A DNA stretch of 64,000 nt from Actinoplanes lutulentus (GTDB lineage Bacteria; Actinomycetota; Actinomycetes; Mycobacteriales; Micromonosporaceae): the NCBI RefSeq assembly GCF_003259845.1, contig NZ_QLMJ01000013.1:1-64000 (forward strand), in the 5' to 3' direction. The position numbers and the translations under genes are program-made. Position 1 is the stretch's first letter, and the number at the start of each line of letters is the position of its first letter. Below are positions 8,054-17,032 of the stretch, in pieces. Under the pieces are notes generated by a model. The model searched no databases and had not been told where the DNA came from. It was given only the letters and a program-made list of their open reading frames with translations.

Positions 8054-8558
8054 CCACTTCGGTACGCGTAGCCAGCGTCGAGTAGCTCCACGAGATCGCC
8101 TTGCCATCGGCAAACGGCATCACACCGTGGAACACCGACGGGTCCTCGGCGAAGACCAGCGGCAGGAAGTGCCGGTCGGACTCCCACATCGGCATTTTCC
8201 CGGCCAGTACGTCGGCGACATCGACCCAGTGCAGCGAGCCCTCCGGGTTGTCGCGCAGCGGCGTGCCGGACCACTCGGTGATCCGGAAGACGAAGCCGAG
8301 CCAGTTCTCACCGCCGCGGCCGAAACCGGGCCAGGAGATGGTGCCGGCGAGCTCGATGCCGGTGCAGTCGATGCCGGCCTCTTCGAAGATCTCCCGGCGG
8401 ATGCCGGAGACGACGTCCTCATCGGGTTCGAGCTTGCCGCCCAGGCCGTTGTAGTAACCGAAATGAATGTCATCCGGGCGAGCGTCGCGGCGGATCATCA
8501 AGATCTGACGCCGATCGGGTGAGTAGACGTATCCCAAAGTGGCGACGATGGCCTGCAC
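8028..8558 (-). CDS. Nudix hydrolase, MutT/MTH1-like
   Basis: The 176-residue protein has a complete Nudix box (GGKLEPDEDVVSGIRREI then FEEAGI) preceded by FGYYNGLG. It resembles the MutX/MTH1 group that hydrolyses oxidised purine nucleoside triphosphates, including 8-oxo-dGTP. The C-terminal half (GFVFRITEWSG, PMWESDRHFLPLVF) fits that group. GTG at 8558 lies 7 nt behind TAGGGT, a leaderless arrangement. The exact substrate is inferred. It converges on upp and shares a terminator with it. Confidence 0.9.
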   Translation of the reverse strand: MQAIVATLGYVYSPDRRQILMIRRDARPDDIHFGYYNGLGGKLEPDEDVVSGIRREIFEEAGIDCTGIELAGTISWPGFGRGGENWLGFVFRITEWSGTPLRDNPEGSLHWVDVADVLAGKMPMWESDRHFLPLVFAEDPSVFHGVMPFADGKAISWSYSTLATRTEVEKAASRSE

Positions 8559-8734
8559 TCGGCCAACCCTAGAGCATGGCGATGGGTGACAAACGGCCCA
8601 TATGATGATGAAGCGCGCTCACGTAGCGCCTGGCTGTTCTGCTAACGTTCGCCGAACAGCGGGCGCATAGAGTGAAGAGTCGGGTGCGCCGTCAACCGGT
8701 CCCGGGCTGTCTAGTTCTCCAGGAGGGTCACGGG

Positions 8735-11700
8735 ATGCATTCCGTGCTGAGCGTCGTCGTGCCGGTCTACAACGTGGCACCCTACCTGGAGGAATGCCTC
8801 TCCTCCATCGCGGCTCAGTATTACCGCCAGATCGAAGTCGTGATGGTCGACGACGGCTCAACGGACAACAGTGGCGAGATCGCCGCGGACTTCGCGAGTC
8901 GTGACTCTCGGTTCAAGTTGGTGACCAAGGCGAACGCCGGGCTCGGTGCCGCGCGTAACACCGGCGTGGAGCACGCCACCGGCGAGTACCTGATGTTCGT
9001 CGACAGCGACGACGTCCTGCCGCCGGCCGCCTGCGAGCTGCTCATCGCGTCGATCGCCGAGACCGGGTCGGACTTCGCCTCCGGCAACGTGATGCGGCTT
9101 ACCAGCCGTGGCGTGCACCAGTCCGGACTGCACCGCACCCCGTTCGCCACCACGAACCTGCGTACCCACGTCAGCAAGCAGGTCTCGCTGATGGACGACC
9201 GCACCGCGTGGAACAAGATCTTCCGCCGCTCGTTCTGGGACCAGCACAAGCTGGCCTTCCCGGAGGGTGTGCTCTACGAAGACACCCCGGTCATGGTCCC
9301 GGCGCACGTGCTGGCGAAAAGCGTCGACATCCTCGACGTGCCGGTCTACTACTGGCGCGAGCGCGAGGGCGCGGACAAGTCGATCACCCAGCGGCGTGAC
9401 GAGATCCGCGGCTTCATCGACCGGCTGGCCGGCGTCGAGCAGGTCAGCAAGTTCCTCGCCAAGCACAAGCAGAACAAGCTCAAGCGCCTCTACGACGCGT
9501 CCGCGCTCAAGGGCGACCTGATGCTGTTCATGCGGGTGCTCCCGCAGGTCGACGACGATTACCACCAGCAGTTCCTGGACGGCTGCAACCGCTTCCTGGA
9601 CACCGTCGACGCCCGCGTCTACGACGAGATCCCGGCCGCCCAGCGGGTGCTCTGGCGCCTGGTGCGCAACCGGATGCTGCCCGAGCTGCTGGAGATGATC
9701 CCGACCGTCCGGGCCCGGCACCGGATCGTCCGCAAGGGCCTGCGGCGTTACCACAAGCTGATGTTCCTGGAGGAGCGCCTGCCGACCGTGCCGCGGTCGC
9801 TCTTCCTGGCCGGCACCCCGCGCCCGCGGACCCGGATGCACGACGCCCACTGGCGCGGCGACAAGCTTCAGGTCCGCGGTCACGCCTTCATCCCCGGGCA
9901 GGCCGCCGGGCACGCCTGGTCGACCACCCGGCTGGTCTGGCTGCGCGACGAGGACGGCCGGCGGACCAAGCGGCAGGCCCTGGTCAACCACAAGTGCCTG
10001 GACGCGACAGCGGTGCACGGCAGCCCGACGATCTCGTACGACTGGTCCGGCTTCGAGGCCGAGATCGACGTCCAGTCGCTGCGCGGCGAGGACGGCAAGT
10101 GGCACGACGGGATCTGGACCGTCGTGGTCGGCGTCCTCGGCCTCGGGCAGAAGAGCAAGGGCCCGCTGACCGTCGGCGAGCACGCCAACCCGATCCGGCT
10201 CACCAGCCTCTACGTCGACTCCGACGTCCGGATCACCCCGGTCGTCACGAACGGCAAGTTCCAGCTGCACATCGAGCACATCGGCGCCCGGCTCACCGGC
10301 GGCCGCCTCGACGGCGACCACCTGGAGATCCGCGGCGAGGTGACCGGTGCGAACCGGAAACCGGCCACGGCCCGCCTGTCGCGCACGTCCGGGATCGCCT
10401 GGCGCAGTTACCCGGTGGAGATCTCCGACGACCAGTTCGCGTTCCGGGTCCCCCTGACCGACCTGCAGGACGAGTCACTGGCGTACCCGGAGCTGCTGCC
10501 CGGCGAGCCGGGCGAGCGCTGGGAGGTCGAGCTGTCGGCCGGCGACGAGCACGCCGCACCGATCCACCTCGCCATGCACGACTACTTCACGTTCCCGCCG
10601 ATCTACCTGGACAGCCGGACCCTCAACCTGCTGCCGGACCGCAAGGGTCACCCGGTGCTGACCGCACTGCCGCTGACCCCGGCGGTCTCCGGTGTCACGT
10701 CGCTGAGCACCGGTTTCCGGCTCACCGGCACGCTCCCGCCGAGCGGCGACTGGAGCGACATGCGGGTGGTGGCCCGGATCTCGAACGCGCGGGAGACCCG
10801 GCACTTCCCGGTGAAGGTCGACGGCGACACCTGGAGCCTCGACCTGGACCCGCTGCGGGTGCCGAGCTTCGGCTGGGACATCCGGCTGCGGGCCGGCACC
10901 TGGAACGTCTACTACCGCCTCGGTGACGGCCCGATCCGCCCGCTGCCGCTGGCCGCCGGGAGCATGGAGAGCCTGCCGCTGGGCCACCCGGCCGACCCGA
11001 AACGGGTCACCCTGGAATGGCTCACCGACCAGCGCAGCGTGATCCGCGTCCGGACCGCTCTCACCGACGAGGAGCGCGGCAAGGCGAACGGCTTCCGCAA
11101 CCGCACCGAGCTCTATCCGAAGCTGCGCAAGGCGCCGCTGCGCGACGTCGTGCTCTACAACAGCTTCACCGGCCGGCAGTACTCGGACAGCCCCCGCGCG
11201 GTCCACGAGGAGCTCGTCGCCCGGGGCCTGCCGCTCGGCCACCTCTGGGTGATCACCGACGGCCAGGCCGCGGTGCCGGACTCCGCCCGCGCGGTCGCCC
11301 TCTGGCGCCACGAGTGGTACGAGGCCCTCGCCACGAGCCGGTACATCGTCACGAACCAGCACCTGCCCGGCTGGTTCGAGCGCCGCCCCGACCAGGTGGT
11401 CATCCAGACCTGGCACGGCACCCCGCTGAAGCGGATCGGCTTCGACATCGAGGACCTGCACTTCGCCGACAAGCAGTACTTCGAGAAGCTGGAAGCGGAG
11501 GCGAAGAACTGGAGTCACCTGGTCTCGCCGAACACGTTCAGCACGCCGATCCTGAAGCGCGCCTTCCGCTTCCCGGGCGAGATCCTGGAGGTCGGTTACC
11601 CGCGTAACGACGTGCTCTTCCTCGAAGGGGAGAAGCGCGACGCGCTGGTCGCCGACGTGCGCCGCCGGATCGGGCTGCCGGCCGGCAAGAAGGTCGTGGT

Positions 11701-12241
11701 CTACGCGCCGACGTGGCGTGACGACGAGTACTACGCCGGTGGCGCGTACAAGATGAACATGATGCTGGACCTGGAAGCGGCCCGGGAGCGTCTCGGCGAC
11801 GACCACGTGCTGCTGATCCGGCGCCACCCGAACGTCGTCGACGAGATCCGCGGCGCCGGCAACGGCTTCGTGTACGACGTCTCGACGTACCCGGACATGG
11901 CGGACCTCCTGGCCATCGCCGACGTCCTGATCACCGATTACTCCTCGGTGATGTTCGACTTCGCCAGCACCGGCCGGCCGATGTTGTTCTTCACGTACGA
12001 CCTGGAGAACTACCGGGACAACCTGCGTGGCTTCTACTTCGACTTCGAGACCGAGGCTCCCGGGCCGCTGCTGAGCACCTCCGACGAGGTGATCGACGCG
12101 ATCCGTACCTCGGATCAGGTGGTGGAGAAGTACGCCACCCAATACCAGGCCTTCACCCGGCGCGCGAGTGACCTCGACGACGGACACGCATCGGCCCGAT
12201 TGGTCGACGCGATGCTGACGGCTGGGCGCAAGAGCAAGTGA
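8735..12241 (+). CDS. Two-domain glycosyltransferase: GT2 domain plus CDP-glycerol glycerophosphotransferase (TagF-like) domain
   Basis: The protein has 1168 residues. Residues 1-230 are a GT2 (GT-A fold) domain with VVVPVYNVAPYLEECLSSI, MVDDGSTDNS, the N-A-G-L-G-A-A-R-N loop and DSDD. Residues 380-790 are a beta-rich linker of unknown fold. Residues 800-1160 are a TagF/TarF-type glycerophosphotransferase domain with QTWHGTPLKRIGFD (about 890), YAPTWRDDEYY (about 990) and ITDYSSVMFDFA (about 1066). This family polymerises polyol-phosphate wall polymers from CDP-activated units at the inner membrane face. ATG at 8735 has AGGAGGG upstream; the open frame to 8672 is unsupported. No other wall-teichoic gene lies next to it, so the polymer is unknown. 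The GT2 domain may decorate or prime the chain, which is inference. Confidence 0.88.
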   Translation: MHSVLSVVVPVYNVAPYLEECLSSIAAQYYRQIEVVMVDDGSTDNSGEIAADFASRDSRFKLVTKANAGLGAARNTGVEHATGEYLMFVDSDDVLPPAACELLIASIAETGSDFASGNVMRLTSRGVHQSGLHRTPFATTNLRTHVSKQVSLMDDRTAWNKIFRRSFWDQHKLAFPEGVLYEDTPVMVPAHVLAKSVDILDVPVYYWREREGADKSITQRRDEIRGFIDRLAGVEQVSKFLAKHKQNKLKRLYDASALKGDLMLFMRVLPQVDDDYHQQFLDGCNRFLDTVDARVYDEIPAAQRVLWRLVRNRMLPELLEMIPTVRARHRIVRKGLRRYHKLMFLEERLPTVPRSLFLAGTPRPRTRMHDAHWRGDKLQVRGHAFIPGQAAGHAWSTTRLVWLRDEDGRRTKRQALVNHKCLDATAVHGSPTISYDWSGFEAEIDVQSLRGEDGKWHDGIWTVVVGVLGLGQKSKGPLTVGEHANPIRLTSLYVDSDVRITPVVTNGKFQLHIEHIGARLTGGRLDGDHLEIRGEVTGANRKPATARLSRTSGIAWRSYPVEISDDQFAFRVPLTDLQDESLAYPELLPGEPGERWEVELSAGDEHAAPIHLAMHDYFTFPPIYLDSRTLNLLPDRKGHPVLTALPLTPAVSGVTSLSTGFRLTGTLPPSGDWSDMRVVARISNARETRHFPVKVDGDTWSLDLDPLRVPSFGWDIRLRAGTWNVYYRLGDGPIRPLPLAAGSMESLPLGHPADPKRVTLEWLTDQRSVIRVRTALTDEERGKANGFRNRTELYPKLRKAPLRDVVLYNSFTGRQYSDSPRAVHEELVARGLPLGHLWVITDGQAAVPDSARAVALWRHEWYEALATSRYIVTNQHLPGWFERRPDQVVIQTWHGTPLKRIGFDIEDLHFADKQYFEKLEAEAKNWSHLVSPNTFSTPILKRAFRFPGEILEVGYPRNDVLFLEGEKRDALVADVRRRIGLPAGKKVVVYAPTWRDDEYYAGGAYKMNMMLDLEAARERLGDDHVLLIRRHPNVVDEIRGAGNGFVYDVSTYPDMADLLAIADVLITDYSSVMFDFASTGRPMLFFTYDLENYRDNLRGFYFDFETEAPGPLLSTSDEVIDAIRTSDQVVEKYATQYQAFTRRASDLDDGHASARLVDAMLTAGRKSK

Positions 12242-12290
12242 CCGACCTGGGGATCGGATCCCGTGACGCGGAGCACTATCGTTGTCAAAT

Positions 12291-12977
12291 ATGACCCCCA
12301 TCCCGCTCGCCGAGGAACTCCTCCTCCTCGCGTACGACGACCAGACCGGTAAGGCGACCGGCTCGCGCATCGGGCTCGACCTGGGCATGGCCGCGGCCAT
12401 CCTGATCGACCTCGCTCTGGCGAACCGGGTCGCGTACGCCGCTGACGGCTACCTCAAGGTCGTCGACGCCACCCCGCTCGGTGACGTCGTCGCCGACGCC
12501 GTGCTGGCGAAGGTCGCGGCGGACGAGCCGCACACCCCCGCGCAGTGGCTCCAGCGTCTGCGTCACCGCCTGCGCACCCGGATCCTGGAGGATCTGTGTG
12601 ACCGGGGTGTCGTCCGCGACGTCGACGAGACTCAGCTCGGTGTGATCCACGTGCACCGTTACCCGACGAGCGACCCGGCGTACGAGGCTGAGATCCGGCA
12701 GCGGCTTGCGGCCGCCCTGGTCGGCAACACGCTTCCCGACGAGCGCACCGCCGCGCTCGCCACGCTGCTTGTCGCGGCTCGGATGGAACCGGCGCTGAAG
12801 CTGCCGCCCGAGGACGCCGACCGCGCACACGAGCGGCTCGAGGAGATCGCCAGCAACGCCGGGTTCGTCGGCGACGTCTCGCTGGAGGACTCGATCGTGC
12901 GTCCCAGCGTGGCCCTCGTGGTCGCGACGCTGGGCCGGGCCATCCAGGCCGCCCTGGGCACTCCGAAACCGCTGTGA
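12291..12977 (+). CDS. GPP34 (GOLPH3-like) family protein
   Basis: The 228-residue protein begins LAEELLLLAYDDQTGK and is all-helical, the pattern of bacterial GPP34 proteins related to the eukaryotic Golgi phosphatidylinositol-4-phosphate-binding protein GOLPH3. These are frequent in actinomycetes and their role is not known. ATG at 12291 lies 8 nt behind TATCGT, a leaderless arrangement; a TTG at 12282 is the alternative. It follows the large wall-polymer transferase in the same direction, 49 bp away. GOLPH3 retains glycosyltransferases at membranes, so a link between the two genes is attractive but unproven. Confidence 0.85.
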   Translation: MTPIPLAEELLLLAYDDQTGKATGSRIGLDLGMAAAILIDLALANRVAYAADGYLKVVDATPLGDVVADAVLAKVAADEPHTPAQWLQRLRHRLRTRILEDLCDRGVVRDVDETQLGVIHVHRYPTSDPAYEAEIRQRLAAALVGNTLPDERTAALATLLVAARMEPALKLPPEDADRAHERLEEIASNAGFVGDVSLEDSIVRPSVALVVATLGRAIQAALGTPKPL

Positions 12978-12987
12978 GGCCCCTGGA

Positions 12988-13015
12988 CCGGCTGGCTCAC
13001 TGCTGAGCCAGCCGG
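12988..13015. terminator. Bidirectional terminator between GPP34 and phosphohexomutase genes
   Basis: A perfect 12-bp stem (CCGGCTGGCTCA / TGAGCCAGCCGG) with a 4-nt loop fills the 48-bp gap between two convergent genes. T-runs are short, as is common in high-GC genomes. Confidence 0.8.
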
Positions 13016-13025
13016 ATGGGGTCTT

Positions 13026-14675
13026 CTACACGCCCAGCGTCGCGGCGATCTCGCCGCGCAGGCTGACGAGCGCGGCCGCGGCGCGGCTCCGGGCCGTTTC
13101 CAGGTCGCCCTCGGCGACCGGTTCAACCACTTCCAGGTACGCCTTGAGCTTCGGCTCCGTGCCCGAAGGACGAATCACCACCCGGGCGCCGGCCGTCCGG
13201 AACGTGAGGACGTCGTTGTCCGGCAGCAGATCGGCGATCTCGGTCACCGGTGATCCGAGCAGGGTCGCCGGCGGCGCCTGACGGGCCCGGCCCATCGCCC
13301 GGCCGATCTCGGACAGGTCGTCGACCCGGACCGAGAGCTGGTCGGTGGCGTGCACCCCGAACTCGGTCGCCAGCTCGTCCAGGCGGTCACCGAGGGTTCG
13401 ACCCTCGGCCCGCAGCTGGGCGGCCAGCTCGGCGACCGTCAGCGCGGCCGTGACCCCGTCCTTGTCGCGGACCATCGCCGGGGCGACGCAGTACCCGAGC
13501 GCCTCCTCGTACCCGAACGCCAGCTCCTCGGCGGCCCGGACGATCCACTTGAAGCCGGTCAGGGTCTCCGCGTACGGCACACCACGGGCGGCGCAGAGGC
13601 GGCCCAGCAGCTGCGACGACACGATCGTGGTGGCGTACGTGCCGGTGACGCCGCGCCGGATCAGGTGGTCGGCCAGGAGCACGCCCAGCTCGTCCCCGCG
13701 CAGCGGCCGCCATCCGCCGGCCACCGGGATGGCGACGGCGCAGCGGTCCGCGTCCGGGTCGTTGGCGATCGCCAGGTCGGCGTGGTTCGTGCCGGCCAGC
13801 GCGAGCAGCCGGTCCATCGCACCCGGCTCCTCCGGGTTCGGGAACGCCACGGTCGGGAACTCCGGGTCCGGCTCGGCCTGGTCGGCCACCACGGCCGGCA
13901 CGGCGAACCCGGCGGCGGCGAACGCGGCCTCCACGGTCTCCCCGCCCACCCCGTGCATCGGGGTGTACGCGATGGTCAGCTCCCGCGGGCCGCCCTCGAT
14001 GAGCACGTTCGCGGCGCTCCGGACGTACCCCTGGAAGATCTTGTCGTCGAGGAGCGTGCCGGGACCGCCGAGCGGGACCGCCGCGAGGCTGCCGACCGCG
14101 CGGATGGCCGCCTCGATGCCGGCGTCGGCCGGCGGCACGATCTGCGCGCCGTGACCGGCCGGACCGCCGAGCTGCTCACCGAGATAGACCTTGTAACCGT
14201 TGTCCTGCGGCGGGTTGTGGCTGGCGGTGACCATCACGCCGGCGACCGCGCCGAGGGCGCGCACCGCGTAGGCCAGGACGGGCGTGGGCAGGGTTCGTGG
14301 CATCACCATGGCCGGGCGGCCGGCTCCGGTGGCGACGCGTGCGGTCCGCTCGGCGAACTCGCGGGATCCGTGCCGGGCGTCGTACCCGATGACCAGAGGT
14401 CCCTCGCCACCTTGCGCGCCCAGCCAGGTCACCAGGCCGGCGGCGGCCTGGGTGACCACCGCGAGGTTCATGCCGTTCGGGCCGGCGCGCAGCGGACCGC
14501 GCAGCCCTGCCGTGCCGAAGGTGAGCGGGCCGGCGAACCGGTCGCGCAGTTCCGCGGTGGTCGCCGGCAGCCGGTCGATCAGCTCGCGCAGCTCGGACCG
14601 GCTCACCGGGTCGGGATCGTCGGTGAGCCAGGCCTCGGCCCGCTCAATCAGGTCAACATCAACTTCGGACACCAT
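13026..14675 (-). CDS. Phosphomannomutase/phosphoglucomutase
   Basis: The 549-residue alpha-D-phosphohexomutase interconverts hexose-6- and hexose-1-phosphates for wall-polymer and glycogen precursors. It shows the substrate entry motif FGTAGLRGPLRAGPNGMN, the phosphoserine loop MVTASHNPPQDNGYKVY, the metal loop NDPDADRCAVAI, the sugar-binding FGYEEALGYCV, and the phosphate-binding C-terminus RPSGTEPKLKAYLE. It corresponds by length and context to PmmB (Rv3308) of M. tuberculosis. ATG at 14675 lies 6 nt behind TATCAA without a Shine-Dalgarno sequence; an in-frame start at 14699 is less likely. Preference for mannose or glucose is not readable. Confidence 0.93.
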   Translation of the reverse strand: MVSEVDVDLIERAEAWLTDDPDPVSRSELRELIDRLPATTAELRDRFAGPLTFGTAGLRGPLRAGPNGMNLAVVTQAAAGLVTWLGAQGGEGPLVIGYDARHGSREFAERTARVATGAGRPAMVMPRTLPTPVLAYAVRALGAVAGVMVTASHNPPQDNGYKVYLGEQLGGPAGHGAQIVPPADAGIEAAIRAVGSLAAVPLGGPGTLLDDKIFQGYVRSAANVLIEGGPRELTIAYTPMHGVGGETVEAAFAAAGFAVPAVVADQAEPDPEFPTVAFPNPEEPGAMDRLLALAGTNHADLAIANDPDADRCAVAIPVAGGWRPLRGDELGVLLADHLIRRGVTGTYATTIVSSQLLGRLCAARGVPYAETLTGFKWIVRAAEELAFGYEEALGYCVAPAMVRDKDGVTAALTVAELAAQLRAEGRTLGDRLDELATEFGVHATDQLSVRVDDLSEIGRAMGRARQAPPATLLGSPVTEIADLLPDNDVLTFRTAGARVVIRPSGTEPKLKAYLEVVEPVAEGDLETARSRAAAALVSLRGEIAATLGV

Positions 14676-14695
14676 CAGGGATTGATAGCACAGCG

Positions 14696-16618
14696 TCACC
14701 CGGCGATCTGAAAGGTCTCCGCCATCTTGTCGAAGTACGGCTTGCTGGCGGCGAAGTCGACTTCCGGAGTGGTCAGGTAGAACGAGTACATCTTGTTGCC
14801 GATGGTGGTCATCCGCCAGATGCCGTGACGCATGGCGTCACCCTCGCCGCAGGTGTACTCGAACTGCGCACCGGCGTTGCCCGCGACCTCGACCTCGATG
14901 GTCTCGCCCTGGGTGTACGGCTTCGGGCAGTTCTTCGACTTCTTCAAGGTGCCGGGCGCGGTCTCGTTGACGAACCGGTTCGGTGAGATCGAGCCCTTCT
15001 CCAGAAGGACGCGGACCTTGACCGCCTTGTTGTCCGGGTTCACGTAATCCACGTACGTCTGGCCGGAGGTGCGGGTCCAGCCGGCCGGAACCTGCACGCT
15101 GATCGAGGCGTTGCCCTGGAAGTCCTGGGTCTGCACCGGCGGCAGCTCGACCGCGGCGCTCGCCGCCGGCTGAGCCTGTGCGTCCTGGCCGGCCGGATCG
15201 TCGCCGCCGCCCAGCGAGAAGACCAGGATCAGCACCAGCACGACGGCCGCGGCGGCGCCGGCCGAGGCCAGCTGCTTGTTACGCGGCCAGGACTTGAACG
15301 TGGTGACCAGCTTGTCGGTGGTCTCCTTCGCGCCGGTCGTCACCTTGCTCATGGTGGCGCGCCGTTTCGCCGCCGGGCTCATCACCACGGTGCCGGGGCG
15401 CTGGTCGCCCGAGTTCCACGGGTTGTGCGGCGGGATCACGCTGGTCGGGTCACCCGACTGCGGCTGCTGCCGCATCATGCTGGTCGGGAAACCGCCCGGG
15501 TTCTCACCGGCGGGCTCCGGGGCACGGCGGCGGCCGCCGGGGGAGTTCTGCTGCTGGAGCTTGTTGAGGTGGTCGGTGAGCGACTCACCGGACTGGAGCA
15601 TCGCCCGGCCACCGATCTGGCCGCTGGGCTGCGGCGGGATCTGTTGGGTCGCGCCGGGCGCCGGGCTGGTCGGTCGGGACGACGAGACCACCGAGTAGGG
15701 GTCGGTCATCATGTGCGGCGGCTGCTTGCTGGCCAGCGGGCCGGCCAGCTGCTGACGCAGGATGGTGCGGGCGGTGGTCACGTCCATCCGCTGGCCCGGG
15801 TTTTTCTCCAGCAGGCCCATCAGCACCGGGGCGAGCGAGCCCGCGCGCACGACCGGCGCCGGCGGGTCCTCGACCACCGCGTGCATGGTCTCGATCGGGT
15901 CACCCTTGTCGAACGGCGGGCGTCCCTCGATCGCGGTGTAGAGCGTGACGCCCAGCGAGAACAGGTCGCTCGGCGGGCCGAAGTCGTGGCCCATGGCCCG
16001 CTCCGGCGAGATGAAGTGCGGCGAGCCCAGAACCATGCCGGGCGTGGTCAGCTGCACGTCGGTGGGCATCCGGGCGACGCCGAAGTCGGTCAGCACGCAG
16101 CGGCCGTCCTGGCAGATCAGCACGTTCGCCGGCTTCACGTCGCGGTGCAGCACGCCGTGGGCGTGCGCGACCTCGAGAGCGCCGAGCAGAGCGATGCCGA
16201 TCTTCGCGACCACTCGCGGGGAGACCGGGCCGTCCTCGATGACCATGTCGGCGAGGCTGCGGGCGTCCAGCAGCTCCATCACGATCCATGGCCGGCCGTT
16301 CTCGTGGACCACGTCGTAGACCTGGACGACGGCCGGGTGCTGGAGCGCGGCGGCGGCGCGGGCCTCCCGCATGGTGCGCTCGTACATCGAGTCGCGGTCG
16401 CTGGGTGCGAGACCTGGCGGGAGGATCACCTCCTTGATCGCCACGTCGCGGCGCAGCAGCGTGTCCGCCGCGCGCCACACCGTTCCCATGCCGCCGTGAC
16501 CCACCGCGGCGCGCAGCGTGTACCGCCCGCCGATGAGCGTGCCCGGGGCCGCACGTCCGCTGAGAGGGGAGGTGTTGCCACCGCTCCACGTCGGAATCTG
16601 AGTCACTGAGGATGCCAC
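14696..16618 (-). CDS. Membrane Ser/Thr protein kinase with extracellular domain
   Basis: The protein has 640 residues. The kinase domain spans about 30-295 (glycine loop VGHGGMGTVW, lysine in VAIKEV, HRDVKPANVL, LTDFGVARM, SPERAMG). A Pro/Gln/Ser-rich juxtamembrane linker reaches about 430. One transmembrane helix covers 450-469, followed by a 171-residue outer domain with two cysteines and no PASTA repeats. The outer domain (VPAGWTR ... YSFYLTTPE ... KMAETFQIAG) looks like the lipoprotein-type ligand-binding folds seen on such kinases. GTG at 16618 lies 6 nt behind TATACC. The kinase at 32.6 kb has a similar kinase domain and a related outer domain. Ligand and targets are unknown. Confidence 0.9.
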   Translation of the reverse strand: MASSVTQIPTWSGGNTSPLSGRAAPGTLIGGRYTLRAAVGHGGMGTVWRAADTLLRRDVAIKEVILPPGLAPSDRDSMYERTMREARAAAALQHPAVVQVYDVVHENGRPWIVMELLDARSLADMVIEDGPVSPRVVAKIGIALLGALEVAHAHGVLHRDVKPANVLICQDGRCVLTDFGVARMPTDVQLTTPGMVLGSPHFISPERAMGHDFGPPSDLFSLGVTLYTAIEGRPPFDKGDPIETMHAVVEDPPAPVVRAGSLAPVLMGLLEKNPGQRMDVTTARTILRQQLAGPLASKQPPHMMTDPYSVVSSSRPTSPAPGATQQIPPQPSGQIGGRAMLQSGESLTDHLNKLQQQNSPGGRRRAPEPAGENPGGFPTSMMRQQPQSGDPTSVIPPHNPWNSGDQRPGTVVMSPAAKRRATMSKVTTGAKETTDKLVTTFKSWPRNKQLASAGAAAAVVLVLILVFSLGGGDDPAGQDAQAQPAASAAVELPPVQTQDFQGNASISVQVPAGWTRTSGQTYVDYVNPDNKAVKVRVLLEKGSISPNRFVNETAPGTLKKSKNCPKPYTQGETIEVEVAGNAGAQFEYTCGEGDAMRHGIWRMTTIGNKMYSFYLTTPEVDFAASKPYFDKMAETFQIAG

Positions 16619-17032
16619 CGAGGGGGTATAGGGGCTGTCGCCAACCCCGCTATCTTGCCCGCTGGGTGGCGCTCAATGAAAGTCACGGGTGGAGTGTTCA
16701 ACACACTTCGACGGTGGGTAGCCGTGAAGTGGCCGAGTGTGGGCGCCGGCGAACTCAGGGTGCAAAAACCCTCACTGTCGGCGGTTGGTCGCCGGAGGGA
16801 GCGCGAACGTCCTACCGTTGAGGCAACGTACAGCTGGTGTGTCGCGTCACCTGAGCGATTCGCTACCCGTTGAGGGGTTGGCGGGCCGGGACGATCTCCC
16901 GTGGGCCCGCCTCGCCCCTGCTGTGGAGTGGCAACCTCTTTACCCTCCCGTTACACAGCGTGATGGAATTCGGGCTACGCTGACGCGCGTCGCGAAACCC
17001 GACAAACCTCTAGAACGAATACGGAAGCCGAC
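16619..17032. other. Intergenic region between divergent kinase and M20 genes
   Basis: This 414-bp stretch holds no credible gene. At its left end is the TATACC hexamer of the kinase gene (16630-16625, minus strand). Near its right end TACGCT at about 16977 could be the -10 of the amidohydrolase gene, giving a 5' leader of about 45 nt. I see no strong hairpin. Confidence 0.45.

Noticed and set aside
7307..8113. N-terminal extension of the deoC frame
   Set aside because: It runs antisense through upp and has no aldolase homology; the short ATG start has a -10 hexamer at 7 nt.
8858..12400. Long minus-strand open frames (487 and 641 codons) opposite the two-domain glycosyltransferase gene
   Set aside because: They are antisense shadows created by high GC at third positions. 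They are rich in V, D, R and A, show no domain, and the plus-strand gene has clear motifs throughout.
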